A stretch of 64,000 nucleotides of DNA, from NCBI GenBank assembly GCA_001657325.1, contig LWRO01000030.1, forward strand, positions 1 to 64,000, written 5' to 3'. This DNA is from Geitlerinema sp. BBD 1991-9 (lineage in GTDB: Bacteria > Cyanobacteriota > Cyanobacteriia > Cyanobacteriales > Geitlerinemataceae). The notes under the pieces are model-generated. The model saw only the letters and a list, made by a program, of their open reading frames with translations, did no database searches and was not told the origin of the DNA. A program made the position numbers and the translations under genes. Below are positions 53,413-62,218 of the stretch, in pieces. Position 1 is the first letter of the stretch. The number at the start of each line of letters is the position of its first letter.

Positions 53413-53822
53413 GCAAGAGTTGCCGACAGTAGCCCCAAGGCAAACAAGGTAGCAGTAGCGAAACTGCCAATAATAAACGCAGTCGATCGAAGCAGGGGAA
53501 GATCGAGGATATAAAACGCTGAATACAGCCATCGCGCGACCATGAAAACGACAGCCGCACTCGAGGCCCAGGGGGAACTCACCCCCGTGACGTAAGCCAC
53601 TAATCCCGCAGCGAGGAACGTTACAAAGGTTTCAAAGGCGTTTTGGTGCGCCCACATCGCTCGCTGAGCGTAGGGAGGAAGCTTGTCGAACATGGCACGG
53701 GGCGCGGAAAGATCGTACCCGACGCGAAACCGAGCGTAGGCGACGAAAAGATAGGGAAAATAGATGGAAACAGCTGCAACGGCAATCGCGTACAGCAACA
53801 GCGTCGAATCAGACCACGCCAT
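53409..53822 (-). CDS. MAPEG family membrane protein
   Basis: The product is 137 residues with four membrane helices, a standard MAPEG fold. Conserved parts are RAMWAHQNAFETFVTFLAAGL in helix 2 and VARWLYSAFYILDLPLLRS in helix 3, with the Arg/Asn pattern typical of the family (glutathione-linked eicosanoid or detoxification enzymes). Its stop overlaps the end of the convergent pentapeptide gene by four bases. Substrate in cyanobacteria is unknown. Confidence 0.88.
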   Translation of the reverse strand: MAWSDSTLLLYAIAVAAVSIYFPYLFVAYARFRVGYDLSAPRAMFDKLPPYAQRAMWAHQNAFETFVTFLAAGLVAYVTGVSSPWASSAAVVFMVARWLYSAFYILDLPLLRSTAFIIGSFATATLFALGLLSATLA

Positions 53823-53852
53823 GATAGTTCGTACAGTTGAGAGAACGAAGGA

Positions 53853-54359
53853 TCAGTCGAAATAGAACAGCGTGACGATCTTACGCTGGTCTTCGGCATC
53901 TCGACAGGTTTGGAGTAGTGTATGGCTGTCGTGGAAGGCAAAGCAAATTAATTGCTGACAGCGAGATACGATCTCGAGGTTGCACAAGGCACTCGCTTCA
54001 GCCAAAGGAAGATGGTCGTTTTCAGAATGTTCGACGAGGTGCATGACCTTCTCGAGTTGCTTGCGAGATTCGCTTCCCTGGCGCTCTAAACTTTGGGGCA
54101 AAATCACCGTCAGTTGGTTGGGGTCAGCACGCATCGCACCGCGGATGGCGGCTGAGTTGGTTCCAGTTGCACCCGAGGTGATTAGCCGATTGCCCCCGAG
54201 GACGAGGGCGTAGCTCATCACCTCGATGAGGTGCTGGTGTGTGATGGGAACGTGACGAGATCCCAAGATGGCAATTCGCTTAGAGCCAGACTGCTGGATC
54301 GCAGCTAACTCTTGCAGGAAAACATCGACTTTATCGGAGGTCTCTGTAACTTGACTCAA
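53853..54359 (-). CDS. DprA-like Rossmann protein, cyanobacterial type
   Basis: The product is 168 residues. It has a DprA/LOG-like Rossmann core: KRIAILGSRHVPITHQHLIE at residues 27-46, then LVLGGNRLITSGATGTNSAAIRG (the GxxTG-type nucleotide loop) and LTVILPQSL. Short proteins of this kind are often named DNA recombination-mediator protein A in cyanobacteria and plants. Unlike true DprA it lacks extra SAM and winged-helix domains. Binding of nucleotide or cytokinin-like nucleosides is possible; function unproven. The MAPEG gene follows on the same strand, 30 bp away. Confidence 0.75.
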   Translation of the reverse strand: MSQVTETSDKVDVFLQELAAIQQSGSKRIAILGSRHVPITHQHLIEVMSYALVLGGNRLITSGATGTNSAAIRGAMRADPNQLTVILPQSLERQGSESRKQLEKVMHLVEHSENDHLPLAEASALCNLEIVSRCQQLICFAFHDSHTLLQTCRDAEDQRKIVTLFYFD

Positions 54360-54410
54360 AGACTGTACGGTCGGAACTGAACGACCCAGCTATTGTAACA
54401 GATACCCTTT

Positions 54411-54450
54411 TACAGTGAGCAGCGAGCAGTGAGCAGTGAGTAGTGAGTGG
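54411..54450. repeat. Short tandem tract (AGTGAGC)n
   Basis: About five units of AGTGAGC/AGCGAGC/AGTGAGT, the same unit as the large tract at 16109-16337. Confidence 0.75.
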
Positions 54451-54482
54451 TTGGCGGTTGGTACCTCATTTCCTCGCTCTCC

Positions 54483-55559
54483 TCAACTGAGATCGAGGAG
54501 AGCGAGGAGTCGATCGATCTCGATGTGTTCGCTGGCGGTTTGGTAAATGTAATCTAGTTTGAGCTGTTCGCGCACAGGGGTGCGGCCGAACATTCGATCG
54601 AGGATTTCAACGGTTGTCAGGGTATCGCGTTCGACAGAAATCACGGGGATTTCGACTTCTTCGGCACGGTTTAAAACGAGATGGGGAGGCGTTAATCGGT
54701 GTCCGGTCAAAATCAAACAGTGAGCGGACGTTTCTAAGGCGGCGAGTTGGATGTCGGCGCGATCGCCGCCAGTGACAATGGCACTGTTATGGCTTTGCTG
54801 GAAGTACTTCACGGCTGAGTTGACACTCATCGCCCCGATCTGGATATTTTCGACCATTAAATCGAGGCGGTCTTTTCCGCACAAAACCTCCGCATCGAGT
54901 TGCGCGACGACATCGGCAACACTCACACCACGTAACAGAGCGCTGTGGGGAATCGCGCCGATGACGGGAAGATCGCGAGCCTCTAAAAACGGTCGCACCT
55001 GTACGTTGACGGTATCGAGTTCGTCGTTGGGGATGTCGTTGAGGATAATACCAACGAGTCGATCGCCCAAACGGTGTTTCGCTGCTAAAATTTTCTCGAT
55101 AACAGCAGGAGAGCTGTAGCGTAAAACCAATACGACGGCAGCGTTAACCGTGTCCGCTAATTGAGGTAAGGACAGGTCGAACAAACTGCCTTCATCGAGG
55201 CTGCTGACACCTTCCCAAAGGACGAAATCGACATCAGGCACAGACAACTGTGTCACCGCTGCACGGTAATCGTTGGTGTCTTCTCCTTGTAGGCGCTTGC
55301 GGATCGTTTCGTCGTTAGTCGTTAAGATGGGTTCTTGCACGCAGTCGAGACTCAAGTGGAGTTCTCGTGTAAGAAACTGCACTTCGTTTTGGGGAGGACT
55401 GCCAAGCCAAGGATCGCTCGTTCCAGACGACAAAGGCTGTCCGCAGGCAATTTTGAAGCCTTTGTTTTGCAGGTGACGGGCAAGTCCTAACAGACTCGAC
55501 GTTTTACCGCTGTGGGGTTCCGTTGACCCGACGATCAGGTACTTGGCGGATGTAGACAC
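54483..55559 (-). CDS. BioD-like/phosphotransacetylase-type N-terminal protein
   Basis: The product is about 358 residues from GTG at 55559, which has AAAGAGGAG eight bases upstream. The N-terminal P-loop YLIVGSTEPHSGKTSSLLGLA and VDFVLWEGVSSL resemble the dethiobiotin synthetase-like domain that also begins long phosphate acetyltransferases. A central DRTGG-type domain follows (about 205-310: DVVAQLDAEVLCGKDRLDLMVENIQIGAM). There is no Pta catalytic domain. In cyanobacteria such stand-alone proteins are conserved, but their activity is unknown; a nucleotide-binding regulator of acyl or acetyl metabolism is conceivable. Confidence 0.75.
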   Translation of the reverse strand: MSTSAKYLIVGSTEPHSGKTSSLLGLARHLQNKGFKIACGQPLSSGTSDPWLGSPPQNEVQFLTRELHLSLDCVQEPILTTNDETIRKRLQGEDTNDYRAAVTQLSVPDVDFVLWEGVSSLDEGSLFDLSLPQLADTVNAAVVLVLRYSSPAVIEKILAAKHRLGDRLVGIILNDIPNDELDTVNVQVRPFLEARDLPVIGAIPHSALLRGVSVADVVAQLDAEVLCGKDRLDLMVENIQIGAMSVNSAVKYFQQSHNSAIVTGGDRADIQLAALETSAHCLILTGHRLTPPHLVLNRAEEVEIPVISVERDTLTTVEILDRMFGRTPVREQLKLDYIYQTASEHIEIDRLLALLDLS

Positions 55560-55589
55560 GCTTGACACTCCTCTTTTTCTGTTTCGCAA

Positions 55590-55973
55590 AACCTTTGTTT
55601 CAGATTAGCAGTCCCGCTTCAAGCGTTAACCGGCAAAACGCCCCCGTCTGTCGTGTTGGTGTTTCGGATGCCGTTTTAAAAACCATTGGACGAACGGGGG
55701 CGATGCGACTGACTCGATCGAGATGCTTTAACGGGCAATCGAAAATAGCACGAGATTGATAAGCCTGTATCATACACTTTGTATTTCTCGAAGACAACTT
55801 CAATTCACCAAACAACAAATCGACTGTCATGTTTCGATTGCTAAAACTGTAGAAAAACGGTTTTAGAACGACTCCAGCTCAATGAATTTAAATTTGTCAA
55901 GAATCGATCGATTTTATCTTTGGACTTGTCGATCGACAGCTCGTCCCCTCATCCCCTCAGTGCCAGACAAGCG
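55590..55973. other. Intergenic gap with a long-range GC inverted repeat
   Basis: CGCCCCCGT (55639-55647) and ACGGGGGCG (55694-55702) could pair around a 46-base loop. Otherwise no gene or promoter was recognised in this gap of about 384 bases. Confidence 0.4.
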
Positions 55974-56354
55974 TCACTCATCTACATCGAGCAGTTTGCG
56001 ATAAAAGCCTTTTGGAAAGTCGATAAATCGGTGTTTTTTATAGAGAAATAGCAGATCGATTAAATAGTTGACAAATTCGCAGTTTTCGATTGTGGTTTCG
56101 TAACTTAAATCGGCGTTTCCGTCGAATTGTAGGCGGCAGCGCGTTCGATCGGCAGGAAGACTCGATACGCTCCAGGTGGCAACAAACGGAATATTTTTTC
56201 CGCCTTCGACCTGCCGCTCGCCTTCGAGGTTGCCACGTTCGTACAAACCAATCGCAAGGGGTAAGGCACTCCGTTGGTTGTTGGTTTTGTAGTAGGGTAA
56301 GTAAACCATGACTTTCCCTTTAGGAGCGGGTTGCAAGCTTTCTAATGCGGACAT
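55974..56354 (-). CDS. ebsA: Probable EbsA, type IV pilus-associated protein
   Basis: The product is 126 residues. It matches my memory of the small cyanobacterial protein EbsA (essential for biofilm self-suppression), in the segments MSALESLQPAPKGKVMVYLP, LAIGLYERGNLEGERQVEGG, IPFVATWSVSSLPADRTRCR and QFDGNADLSYETTIENCEFV. EbsA forms a complex with the type IV pilus assembly ATPases PilB/PilC and is needed for piliation in Synechococcus elongatus. Other pilus genes are not nearby, although a pilus-type chemosensory cluster is 18-27 kb upstream. The name rests on recall of the family only. Confidence 0.6.
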   Translation of the reverse strand: MSALESLQPAPKGKVMVYLPYYKTNNQRSALPLAIGLYERGNLEGERQVEGGKNIPFVATWSVSSLPADRTRCRLQFDGNADLSYETTIENCEFVNYLIDLLFLYKKHRFIDFPKGFYRKLLDVDE

Positions 56355-56613
56355 GATGACGACTGTTCTCTACAGTGGCGTGCTTGAGTGAAGGGCGATC
56401 TCTGACCTCCAATGTCGGGCGAATTGTCAACTCGGATGCCCTTGGATATCCAGAAGTTTGACGATCGACCCTCACCACCCGGGGTGAAAACGGAGGTCGA
56501 GAACATACCATAATACTAATCGCTCCTTTATACTTTACTCGGTTATTTCAGCTACTGGCGATCGATTCTACATCCGTCCGAGTGAGAGAATGCAGCTCGC
56601 ACAAACTTAAACT

Positions 56614-58062
56614 ATGCCTGCAAATTTTCAGTCTGATACGGCTACGCAACCCACGCAAGATCGAAAGACATCTCGAACGTGGGAACCGCTTCACACACTG
56701 CTTTTTGAATGCAATGGGGAGGGCTTAGAAGGTGACGAAATGCCGCTGTCGTATCGCGGCTACACGGGGCGGCGACGTAAAGCCGCTCTCGTGTTAACGC
56801 TCGTTTGGGGTGGAACGATTGCGCTGCACCTGCTCTCCTGGGGAACGTGGTTGGTTCTGGGACTGGCGGGACTGTTTGGATTACATGCAATTCGACTCAT
56901 TTTGCGCAAACCCCATTCCCATTCTCCCGCTTCGCGGGAAGATCGATCGGAATTGCCTTACGTGTCGTTTCTCGTGGCGGCGAAAAACGAGGAGGCCGTG
57001 ATCGAGTCTCTCGTTGAAATGCTCTGCACGATCGACTACCCCGAAGACCGTTACGAGGTGTGGACGATCGACGACAACAGCAGCGACAGCACGCCGGAAC
57101 TGCTCGATCGATTGGCCGTGCAGTACGATCGACTGCGGGTTTTACATCGAGACGAAACGGCGAGTGGGGGAAAATCTGGGGCGCTCAACGAAGCTTTGAA
57201 GCTCGCTGAGGGCGACATCGTAGCCGTATTCGATGCTGACGCGCAAGTCAGTCCGGATTTGCTCTGGCAGGTTTTACCGCTGTTCGATCGGGCCGATGTC
57301 GGTGCGGTTCAGGTTCGCAAGGCGATCGCGAACGCAACGGAAAATTTTTGGACGCAGGGTCAAGCGGTGGAAATGATCCTGGATGCTTACGTCCAGGAAC
57401 AGCGAGTCGCCGTGGGGGGAATTGGGGAACTGCGCGGTAACGGCCAACTCATTCGCCGAACTGCCCTCGAACGCTGTGGTTATTTCAACGAAGAAACGAT
57501 CACGGACGATTTGGATATCACACTACGGCTACATCTCGATCGATGGGATATCGAATGCGTGACGATGCCCACAGTGCGCGAAGAAGGCGTAACGCAACCT
57601 GTAGCGTTGTGGCATCAACGATCGAGATGGGCTGAAGGAGGCTACCAACGCTATCTCGACTACTGGCGACTGTTGTTCGGGGGGCGGCTGAGCCTCTCGA
57701 AACGTCTGGATTTGTTGGTGTTTTTGTTCGTGCAATATCTGCTTCCGACAGCGGCGGTTCCCGATTTAATCGTGTCGATCGTACGCCTTCGCCTGCCGAT
57801 TCTCAGTCCTTTAACAACCCTGACGATCGGCGCGTCGATGGTTTGGATGTTTTTGGGGTTGCGGCGCGTCCATCGACTGGCCGGGAAACATCAACCCCTC
57901 TGGCTCATTCTCTTGCAATCGATTCGCGGGACGTTCTATATGATGCACTGGCTCGTGGTCATGGCGAGTACGACAGCCCGTCTGGCCGTTCGCCCCAAAC
58001 GTTTGAAGTGGGTTAAAACGCTGCATCGAGGGGCAACGCCTGAACGTCGAGTGGCCCTTTAG
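56614..58062 (+). CDS. mgdA: Monoglucosyldiacylglycerol synthase, GT2 family
   Basis: The product is 482 residues. An N-terminal polar part and YRGYTGRRRKAALVLTLVWGGTIALHLLS lead to a first membrane helix pair. The GT2 domain has YVSFLVAAKNEEAVIESLVE, WTIDDNSSDST and AVFDADAQVSPD (DxD), then GELRGNGQLIRRTALERCG, TDDLDITLRLHL and QRSRWAEGGYQR, a QxxRW-like motif. Several C-terminal membrane helices follow. The overall pattern fits Sll1377 of Synechocystis, the enzyme making beta-monoglucosyldiacylglycerol, precursor of galactolipids. A cellulose-synthase-like GT2 is the alternative. Confidence 0.78.
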   Translation: MPANFQSDTATQPTQDRKTSRTWEPLHTLLFECNGEGLEGDEMPLSYRGYTGRRRKAALVLTLVWGGTIALHLLSWGTWLVLGLAGLFGLHAIRLILRKPHSHSPASREDRSELPYVSFLVAAKNEEAVIESLVEMLCTIDYPEDRYEVWTIDDNSSDSTPELLDRLAVQYDRLRVLHRDETASGGKSGALNEALKLAEGDIVAVFDADAQVSPDLLWQVLPLFDRADVGAVQVRKAIANATENFWTQGQAVEMILDAYVQEQRVAVGGIGELRGNGQLIRRTALERCGYFNEETITDDLDITLRLHLDRWDIECVTMPTVREEGVTQPVALWHQRSRWAEGGYQRYLDYWRLLFGGRLSLSKRLDLLVFLFVQYLLPTAAVPDLIVSIVRLRLPILSPLTTLTIGASMVWMFLGLRRVHRLAGKHQPLWLILLQSIRGTFYMMHWLVVMASTTARLAVRPKRLKWVKTLHRGATPERRVAL

Positions 58063-58071
58063 AAGAGCGGT

Positions 58072-59901
58072 TTAAAATCTCGGTAGCCGATCGATCGATC
58101 GATCCCCTGGCCGGCCATACCACTCGAAAGGATCGAGGGTTTCCCAACCTCGTTCTCGGGTGATTTGGCGCTGCAATTCGTCGTTTTCAGAGTCGGCTGC
58201 CTGTTCTTGTGCTTCGAGTTCCTCTAAGTGCGCTTCCATTAACTTCTCAACACGCGCTTGAACCTGAGCGTATTCTTCTACGCCTTCGTAAGCGTAGCGG
58301 TTGTAACCGTTTTCAACAATTAGCTCTTCTAAATATCGAATTCGATCGTCCGTGGCAGGGTGCGTAGATACCCAACTGGGAATTGAAGGCGATTCGTCTC
58401 GATCGTGCAATTCCACCATGACGTTCCACAATCCATCAGCGGCATATCCCGCCGAAACGAGAACTCGCGTTCCCAAAATATCCGCCTGGCGCTCCTGATC
58501 TCGACTGTAATCGAAAAACATTAAATCGCTCAGCAAGCCTCCCGCATAGGGAACCAAACCGACGACGTTACTAAACATCGTTGCATCGACAATGCGCTGA
58601 AATCCGTGGGACAATACCGCATGAGACAGTTCGTGCGCCAACAGGCCCGCCAGTTCGGCTTCCGACTCCATCGCCAAAATCGCGCCTGCGTGAACGAACA
58701 CTTTCCCACCGGGCAGCGCAAACGCATTAATACTGTCGTCGAGAATGACGTAAAATTCGTAATCCATTTCTCGCCCCGTCAAACTGGCCAGACGCTGTCC
58801 GATGTCGTTGACGTAGTCTGTCACCATCGTGTCTTCGACGAGGGGAAGCTGTTCGCGAGCTGCATCGACAAATTTTTCACCGACGCGATCTTCACCTTCT
58901 AGTAAGAGGAGAGCGAGTTGCAGTGTGGGAAGTGCGGCGAGGGGCGATCCGGTGACGAAAACGCCCACCGCTCCTGTAAAGACTGAGGCAATAGCACTTT
59001 CGCGCAAATCAGCCCGTAAATCTCGCTGAAATTCTTCAAACATTTCGTCGGCGAACCCGCGAAATCGTTCGGCGTTGGGATGTTCGGGAAGGAGAATTGC
59101 AAACTGACGTGCCGCGATCGAGGCTTCGAGCCATTTCTCTTCGTCGGCGAGGTGGTAGATATAGGATTCCACGAGCGCGGGTTCTGTGGGATACAACGAT
59201 GCGGCTCGTTCGAGAATCTCAAGAGCTTCCTCGTGACGGTCTCGATCTCGTAGAACCCCTGCCAAACGTAGATATCCGGGGATAAATTCGGGATGTTCTT
59301 CGATGAGGAGTTCGAGAGGAACGAAAATGCGCGTTTCTAAGCCTTGTTCTAAGCCGGCAGTGGATTCGCGCCAGTATACTGCACCTGCGGGCGAAAGGGA
59401 CTCGGGATCGGAAAACGGCGCGGGGCGGACGCTAAAGGCTGCTAAATCCTCGGCAAAGGGCGGTTTCACTTCTCGGTAAAGGGCTTCTGCTTCGGCATAA
59501 CGTCCTGCAAGATAGAGTCGATCGGCTTCGATGAGGGTTTGGAATCGATCGAGATCGGGGGCGAAACGGGCGAGAGGATCGTCTTCTTCCCCATTTTCGG
59601 GATCGATCGGGGTCGATTTGGGGATTTCAGGAGCAATATCCGTCTCAGTCTCTCTATCTGACTCTATGTTGGTATCAGGGGAACCTGAAGCAGGCGAAGG
59701 CAGGTTTTCCACCTCTGAAGCGTCGGGGTGTACCTCAGTTTCTGCCGCTTCAACCTTCAGCTTGTTCGGGGCGGGCGCCAATTCGGTCTGCTGAGAGGCA
59801 GCTTGCGAGCGACCCGTCAGGAACAGCACAGAAAGAATACTGCATAAGGCCGCGACCGACAGTTTTGCGAGCCGTTTCATCGCCTTGACCATGAGGGGCA
59901 T
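58072..59901 (-). CDS. Secreted M48-type metalloprotease with TPR-like region
   Basis: The product is 609 residues. A signal peptide (KRLAKLSVAALCSILSVLFLTGRSQAAS) is followed by an acidic low-complexity linker to about residue 105, then TPR-like helices (about 115-300, e.g. LAGRYAEAEALYREVK and HEEALEILERAASLYPTEP). The M48 peptidase domain runs from about residue 350 with zinc motif H423-E424-L-S-H427 (LLAHELSHAVLSHG) and the third ligand Glu near residue 470 (DQERQADILG). Bacterial relatives such as BepA/YfgC act in outer-membrane protein quality control, with the TPR after rather than before the protease; here the order is reversed. Confidence 0.9.
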   Translation of the reverse strand: MPLMVKAMKRLAKLSVAALCSILSVLFLTGRSQAASQQTELAPAPNKLKVEAAETEVHPDASEVENLPSPASGSPDTNIESDRETETDIAPEIPKSTPIDPENGEEDDPLARFAPDLDRFQTLIEADRLYLAGRYAEAEALYREVKPPFAEDLAAFSVRPAPFSDPESLSPAGAVYWRESTAGLEQGLETRIFVPLELLIEEHPEFIPGYLRLAGVLRDRDRHEEALEILERAASLYPTEPALVESYIYHLADEEKWLEASIAARQFAILLPEHPNAERFRGFADEMFEEFQRDLRADLRESAIASVFTGAVGVFVTGSPLAALPTLQLALLLLEGEDRVGEKFVDAAREQLPLVEDTMVTDYVNDIGQRLASLTGREMDYEFYVILDDSINAFALPGGKVFVHAGAILAMESEAELAGLLAHELSHAVLSHGFQRIVDATMFSNVVGLVPYAGGLLSDLMFFDYSRDQERQADILGTRVLVSAGYAADGLWNVMVELHDRDESPSIPSWVSTHPATDDRIRYLEELIVENGYNRYAYEGVEEYAQVQARVEKLMEAHLEELEAQEQAADSENDELQRQITRERGWETLDPFEWYGRPGDRSIDRLPRF

Positions 59902-60044
59902 TGCTGCCTTTAATTTAGCCTTTCATGACGGTACCGTCCATGACAGTACCCTGCCAATTAAAAACTCGTCGGTCAAGCTGCCCTAGTCCTCCACAGCGAG
60001 ATCGAGCGGTTTGGCAACCTCTTGTTAGAGAAAATTTAAAAAAA

Positions 60045-60059
60045 GTAACGTTTGGTTAC
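60045..60059. promoter_or_regulatory. Inverted repeat GTAAC-N5-GTTAC upstream of hemH
   Basis: The pair GTAAC/GTTAC lies about 117 bases before the hemH start. It has nine bases between GTA and TAC, one more than an NtcA site, so NtcA binding is unlikely. It may be an operator for another regulator. Confidence 0.3.
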
Positions 60060-60175
60060 ATTAATGGCAAAATTTGTTGAAACCATTGAGGTTGAACGGT
60101 TTAAAGGGTTGTCGATCGCCTCTGAAACTGTTAATCTTAGTAAAGAATATAAAAAAATGAGAAACAATAGCTGCT

Positions 60176-61345
60176 ATGGGTCGCGTTGGCGTTTTGCTCC
60201 TCAACTTAGGAGGTCCGGACAAGCTTGAAGACGTTCGGCCGTTCTTATACAACCTGTTCTCCGATCCGGAAATCATCCGCCTGCCGTTTCCGTGGTTACA
60301 AAAACCGCTAGCGTGGCTCATTTCGAGTTTGCGGGCTGAGACATCTCAGAATAACTACCGGGAAATTGGGGGCGGGTCTCCGCTGCGCCAGATCACGGAG
60401 GAGCAGGCAATCGCCCTTGAAAACTGCCTCCGAGAGCAGGGATGTGACACTCGCGTTTACATTGGAATGCGCTACTGGCATCCCTTCACCGAAGAAGCGA
60501 TCGAGTGCATCCAGCGAGATCGCCTCGATAAGTTGGTGATTTTGCCGCTATATCCCCAATTTTCCATCAGCACGAGCGGATCGAGCTTCCGCTTACTCGA
60601 GCGTATTTGGGACGAAGATCCGAGCCTACAGCAGATCGATTATACCGTTGTTTCTTCTTGGTACGATCGACCGGGTTACTTGCGAGCGATGGCCGATTCG
60701 ATCGCGCAGGAACTCGATCGACTTCCCAACCCCGATCGCGCCCACATTTTCTTTAGCGCCCACGGCGTTCCCCAAAGCTACGTTGACGAAGCGGGAGATC
60801 CCTATCAAGAGGAAATCGAAGCTTGCACGAAAGCCATTATTCAAACGCTCGATCGACCCAACGATTACACCCTCGCTTATCAAAGTCGCGTCGGCCCGGT
60901 CGAGTGGCTGCAACCCTATACCGAAGATGCAATCGTCGAACTCGCTGAGAAGGGGGTCGATACCCTCGTCGTCGTTCCCATCAGCTTCGTATCCGAGCAT
61001 ATCGAGACGCTTCAAGAAATCGATATGGAGTACCGAGAAGTCGCCGAAGAAGCGGGGATTCACAATTTCCACCGCGTTCCGGCGCTCAACACGCATCCGG
61101 TATTCATTGAAGATCTCGCCGATCTCACGCTCGAATCCCTCAACTCACCCAGTGTCAAATTCGATAGCATCATCCACCCACCGAAGAAAACCAAATTTTA
61201 TCCCCCCGAGCGTTGGGAATGGGGACTCACCCTTTCTGCTGAAATGTGGAACGGCCGCCTTGCCATGTTAGGGTTCTTGGCATTAATGGCCGAACTCCTC
61301 ACGGGATACGGGCCCTTGCACATGGTTGGTATCTTGTCAAACTAA
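60176..61345 (+). CDS. hemH: Ferrochelatase with C-terminal CAB domain
   Basis: The product is 389 residues. It inserts iron into protoporphyrin IX. The chelatase core (1-320) has [22 protein letters not shown], the [15 protein letters not shown] segment, [15 protein letters not shown], the active-site His in [10 protein letters not shown] and the Glu in [14 protein letters not shown]. After a Pro-rich linker the C-terminal helix [20 protein letters not shown] has the ExxNxRxAM pattern of chlorophyll a/b-binding proteins. This CAB extension is typical of cyanobacterial and plastid type ferrochelatase and links the enzyme to chlorophyll supply. Monocistronic. Confidence 0.96.
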   Translation: MGRVGVLLLNLGGPDKLEDVRPFLYNLFSDPEIIRLPFPWLQKPLAWLISSLRAETSQNNYREIGGGSPLRQITEEQAIALENCLREQGCDTRVYIGMRYWHPFTEEAIECIQRDRLDKLVILPLYPQFSISTSGSSFRLLERIWDEDPSLQQIDYTVVSSWYDRPGYLRAMADSIAQELDRLPNPDRAHIFFSAHGVPQSYVDEAGDPYQEEIEACTKAIIQTLDRPNDYTLAYQSRVGPVEWLQPYTEDAIVELAEKGVDTLVVVPISFVSEHIETLQEIDMEYREVAEEAGIHNFHRVPALNTHPVFIEDLADLTLESLNSPSVKFDSIIHPPKKTKFYPPERWEWGLTLSAEMWNGRLAMLGFLALMAELLTGYGPLHMVGILSN

Positions 61346-61496
61346 TTGTAAGTTGACATTCGATCGACACAGAAAACGACGAGCGGCAGGATTAGTTTTC
61401 CCCCCGTCAAAATCTGAAAAGCTCGAGCAGCCCGAACAAACAAAAAACGTCGTGTAAGCTCCAAAAGAAGCACGCGAGCGGGATATCCGGGCGATA

Positions 61497-61618
61497 GGGT
61501 TCATCTCAGTTCTGCAATAAGCATAAATACTTAAAAGATTGAATCTCCTTCTAGCAGCGATTGAGAAAGGTCTTGACAAATTGTTGAACTTGTGAGTTCG
61601 CAAAATTGAGATGCACCC
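61497..61618. mobile_element. Miniature inverted-repeat element, family A, copy 4
   Basis: A 122-bp element begins GGGTTCATCTCAGTTCTGCA and ends TTCGCAAAATTGAGATGCACCC on the same strand, so the outer 20 or so bases pair with a few mismatches. The centre is unrelated to the other copies. Sharing only the ends is the pattern expected for a non-autonomous family mobilised through its termini. Confidence 0.65.
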
Positions 61619-61687
61619 GGGCAACAAGGTTTTGACTCAGACGAAAAGCGACAACGAAACCCATCACTCATTTCAATTTTAAAGACC

Positions 61688-61735
61688 GATTTTCAACAAA
61701 AGGCGCAGGGATTCTCGCCCTTTTTGTTGAAAATC
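61688..61735. repeat. Long near-perfect palindrome
   Basis: GATTTTCAACAAAAGG (from 61688) pairs with CCTTTTTGTTGAAAATC (to 61735); the stem of about 18 bp has one or two bulged bases and a loop of about 10. A T-rich arm makes it a possible bidirectional terminator, but it is 340 bases beyond hemH. It could also be the end of a decayed element. Confidence 0.6.
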
Positions 61736-62218
61736 TCTGAGTCGTCCTGAATTCATCAGAAATCCGACAGAACGTGTAGCCAATAGACCCCCCAGAACGG
61801 GCCGTTGAGCCACAGCAAACATTGCCGAACAGCGCACTCAAAATACGAGCGAGATACAACTGAGATATAGAGTTGAGATATACAGTAAAGCCCAGATCGC
61901 ACAGAGCCAAAAGTCCACAGAAAAGCTCAAACAATACCTGTGACGCCATCGACACCACATTCTCAGCGTCACTAATGCGATCGATGAAAGCGATTTATCG
62001 TCGTTGCTACACCATCGCACTCTTTCCTCAATATACAAGCCTTGACGACCGGTTTTACTCGATCGAGCTCGAGTTGACACAGCGCTTGAAGTGTAAGCGA
62101 ATTCTGAAAATTAGAAGGTCATCTCCCTTCGATCGACCCGCTCGCTGTATTGGCTCGGACTCACTCTAAAAGAGCCATGTAAAATTGTAGGACTAGCCCC
62201 TCGTTTGATGTGTGACAG

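Larger units (their letters stand above)
61346..62218. other. Long gap between hemH and metH with repeats
   Basis: About 870 bases contain a family A miniature element (61497-61618) and a long palindrome (61688-61735), listed separately. No gene-like frame was found. No cobalamin or S-adenosyl compound riboswitch signature was recognised ahead of metH. Confidence 0.5.

Noticed and set aside
60045-60059. NtcA site upstream of hemH
   Set aside because: The spacing between GTA and TAC is nine bases, not eight.
61838-62080. 80-codon minus-strand frame in the hemH-metH gap
   Set aside because: It is Cys/Trp/Tyr-rich with no domain and no start context.
61346-62218. Cobalamin riboswitch ahead of metH
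   Set aside because: No B12-box-like core or typical paired elements were recognised by eye; only a short GGCTC/GAGCC pair was seen near 62152-62176.
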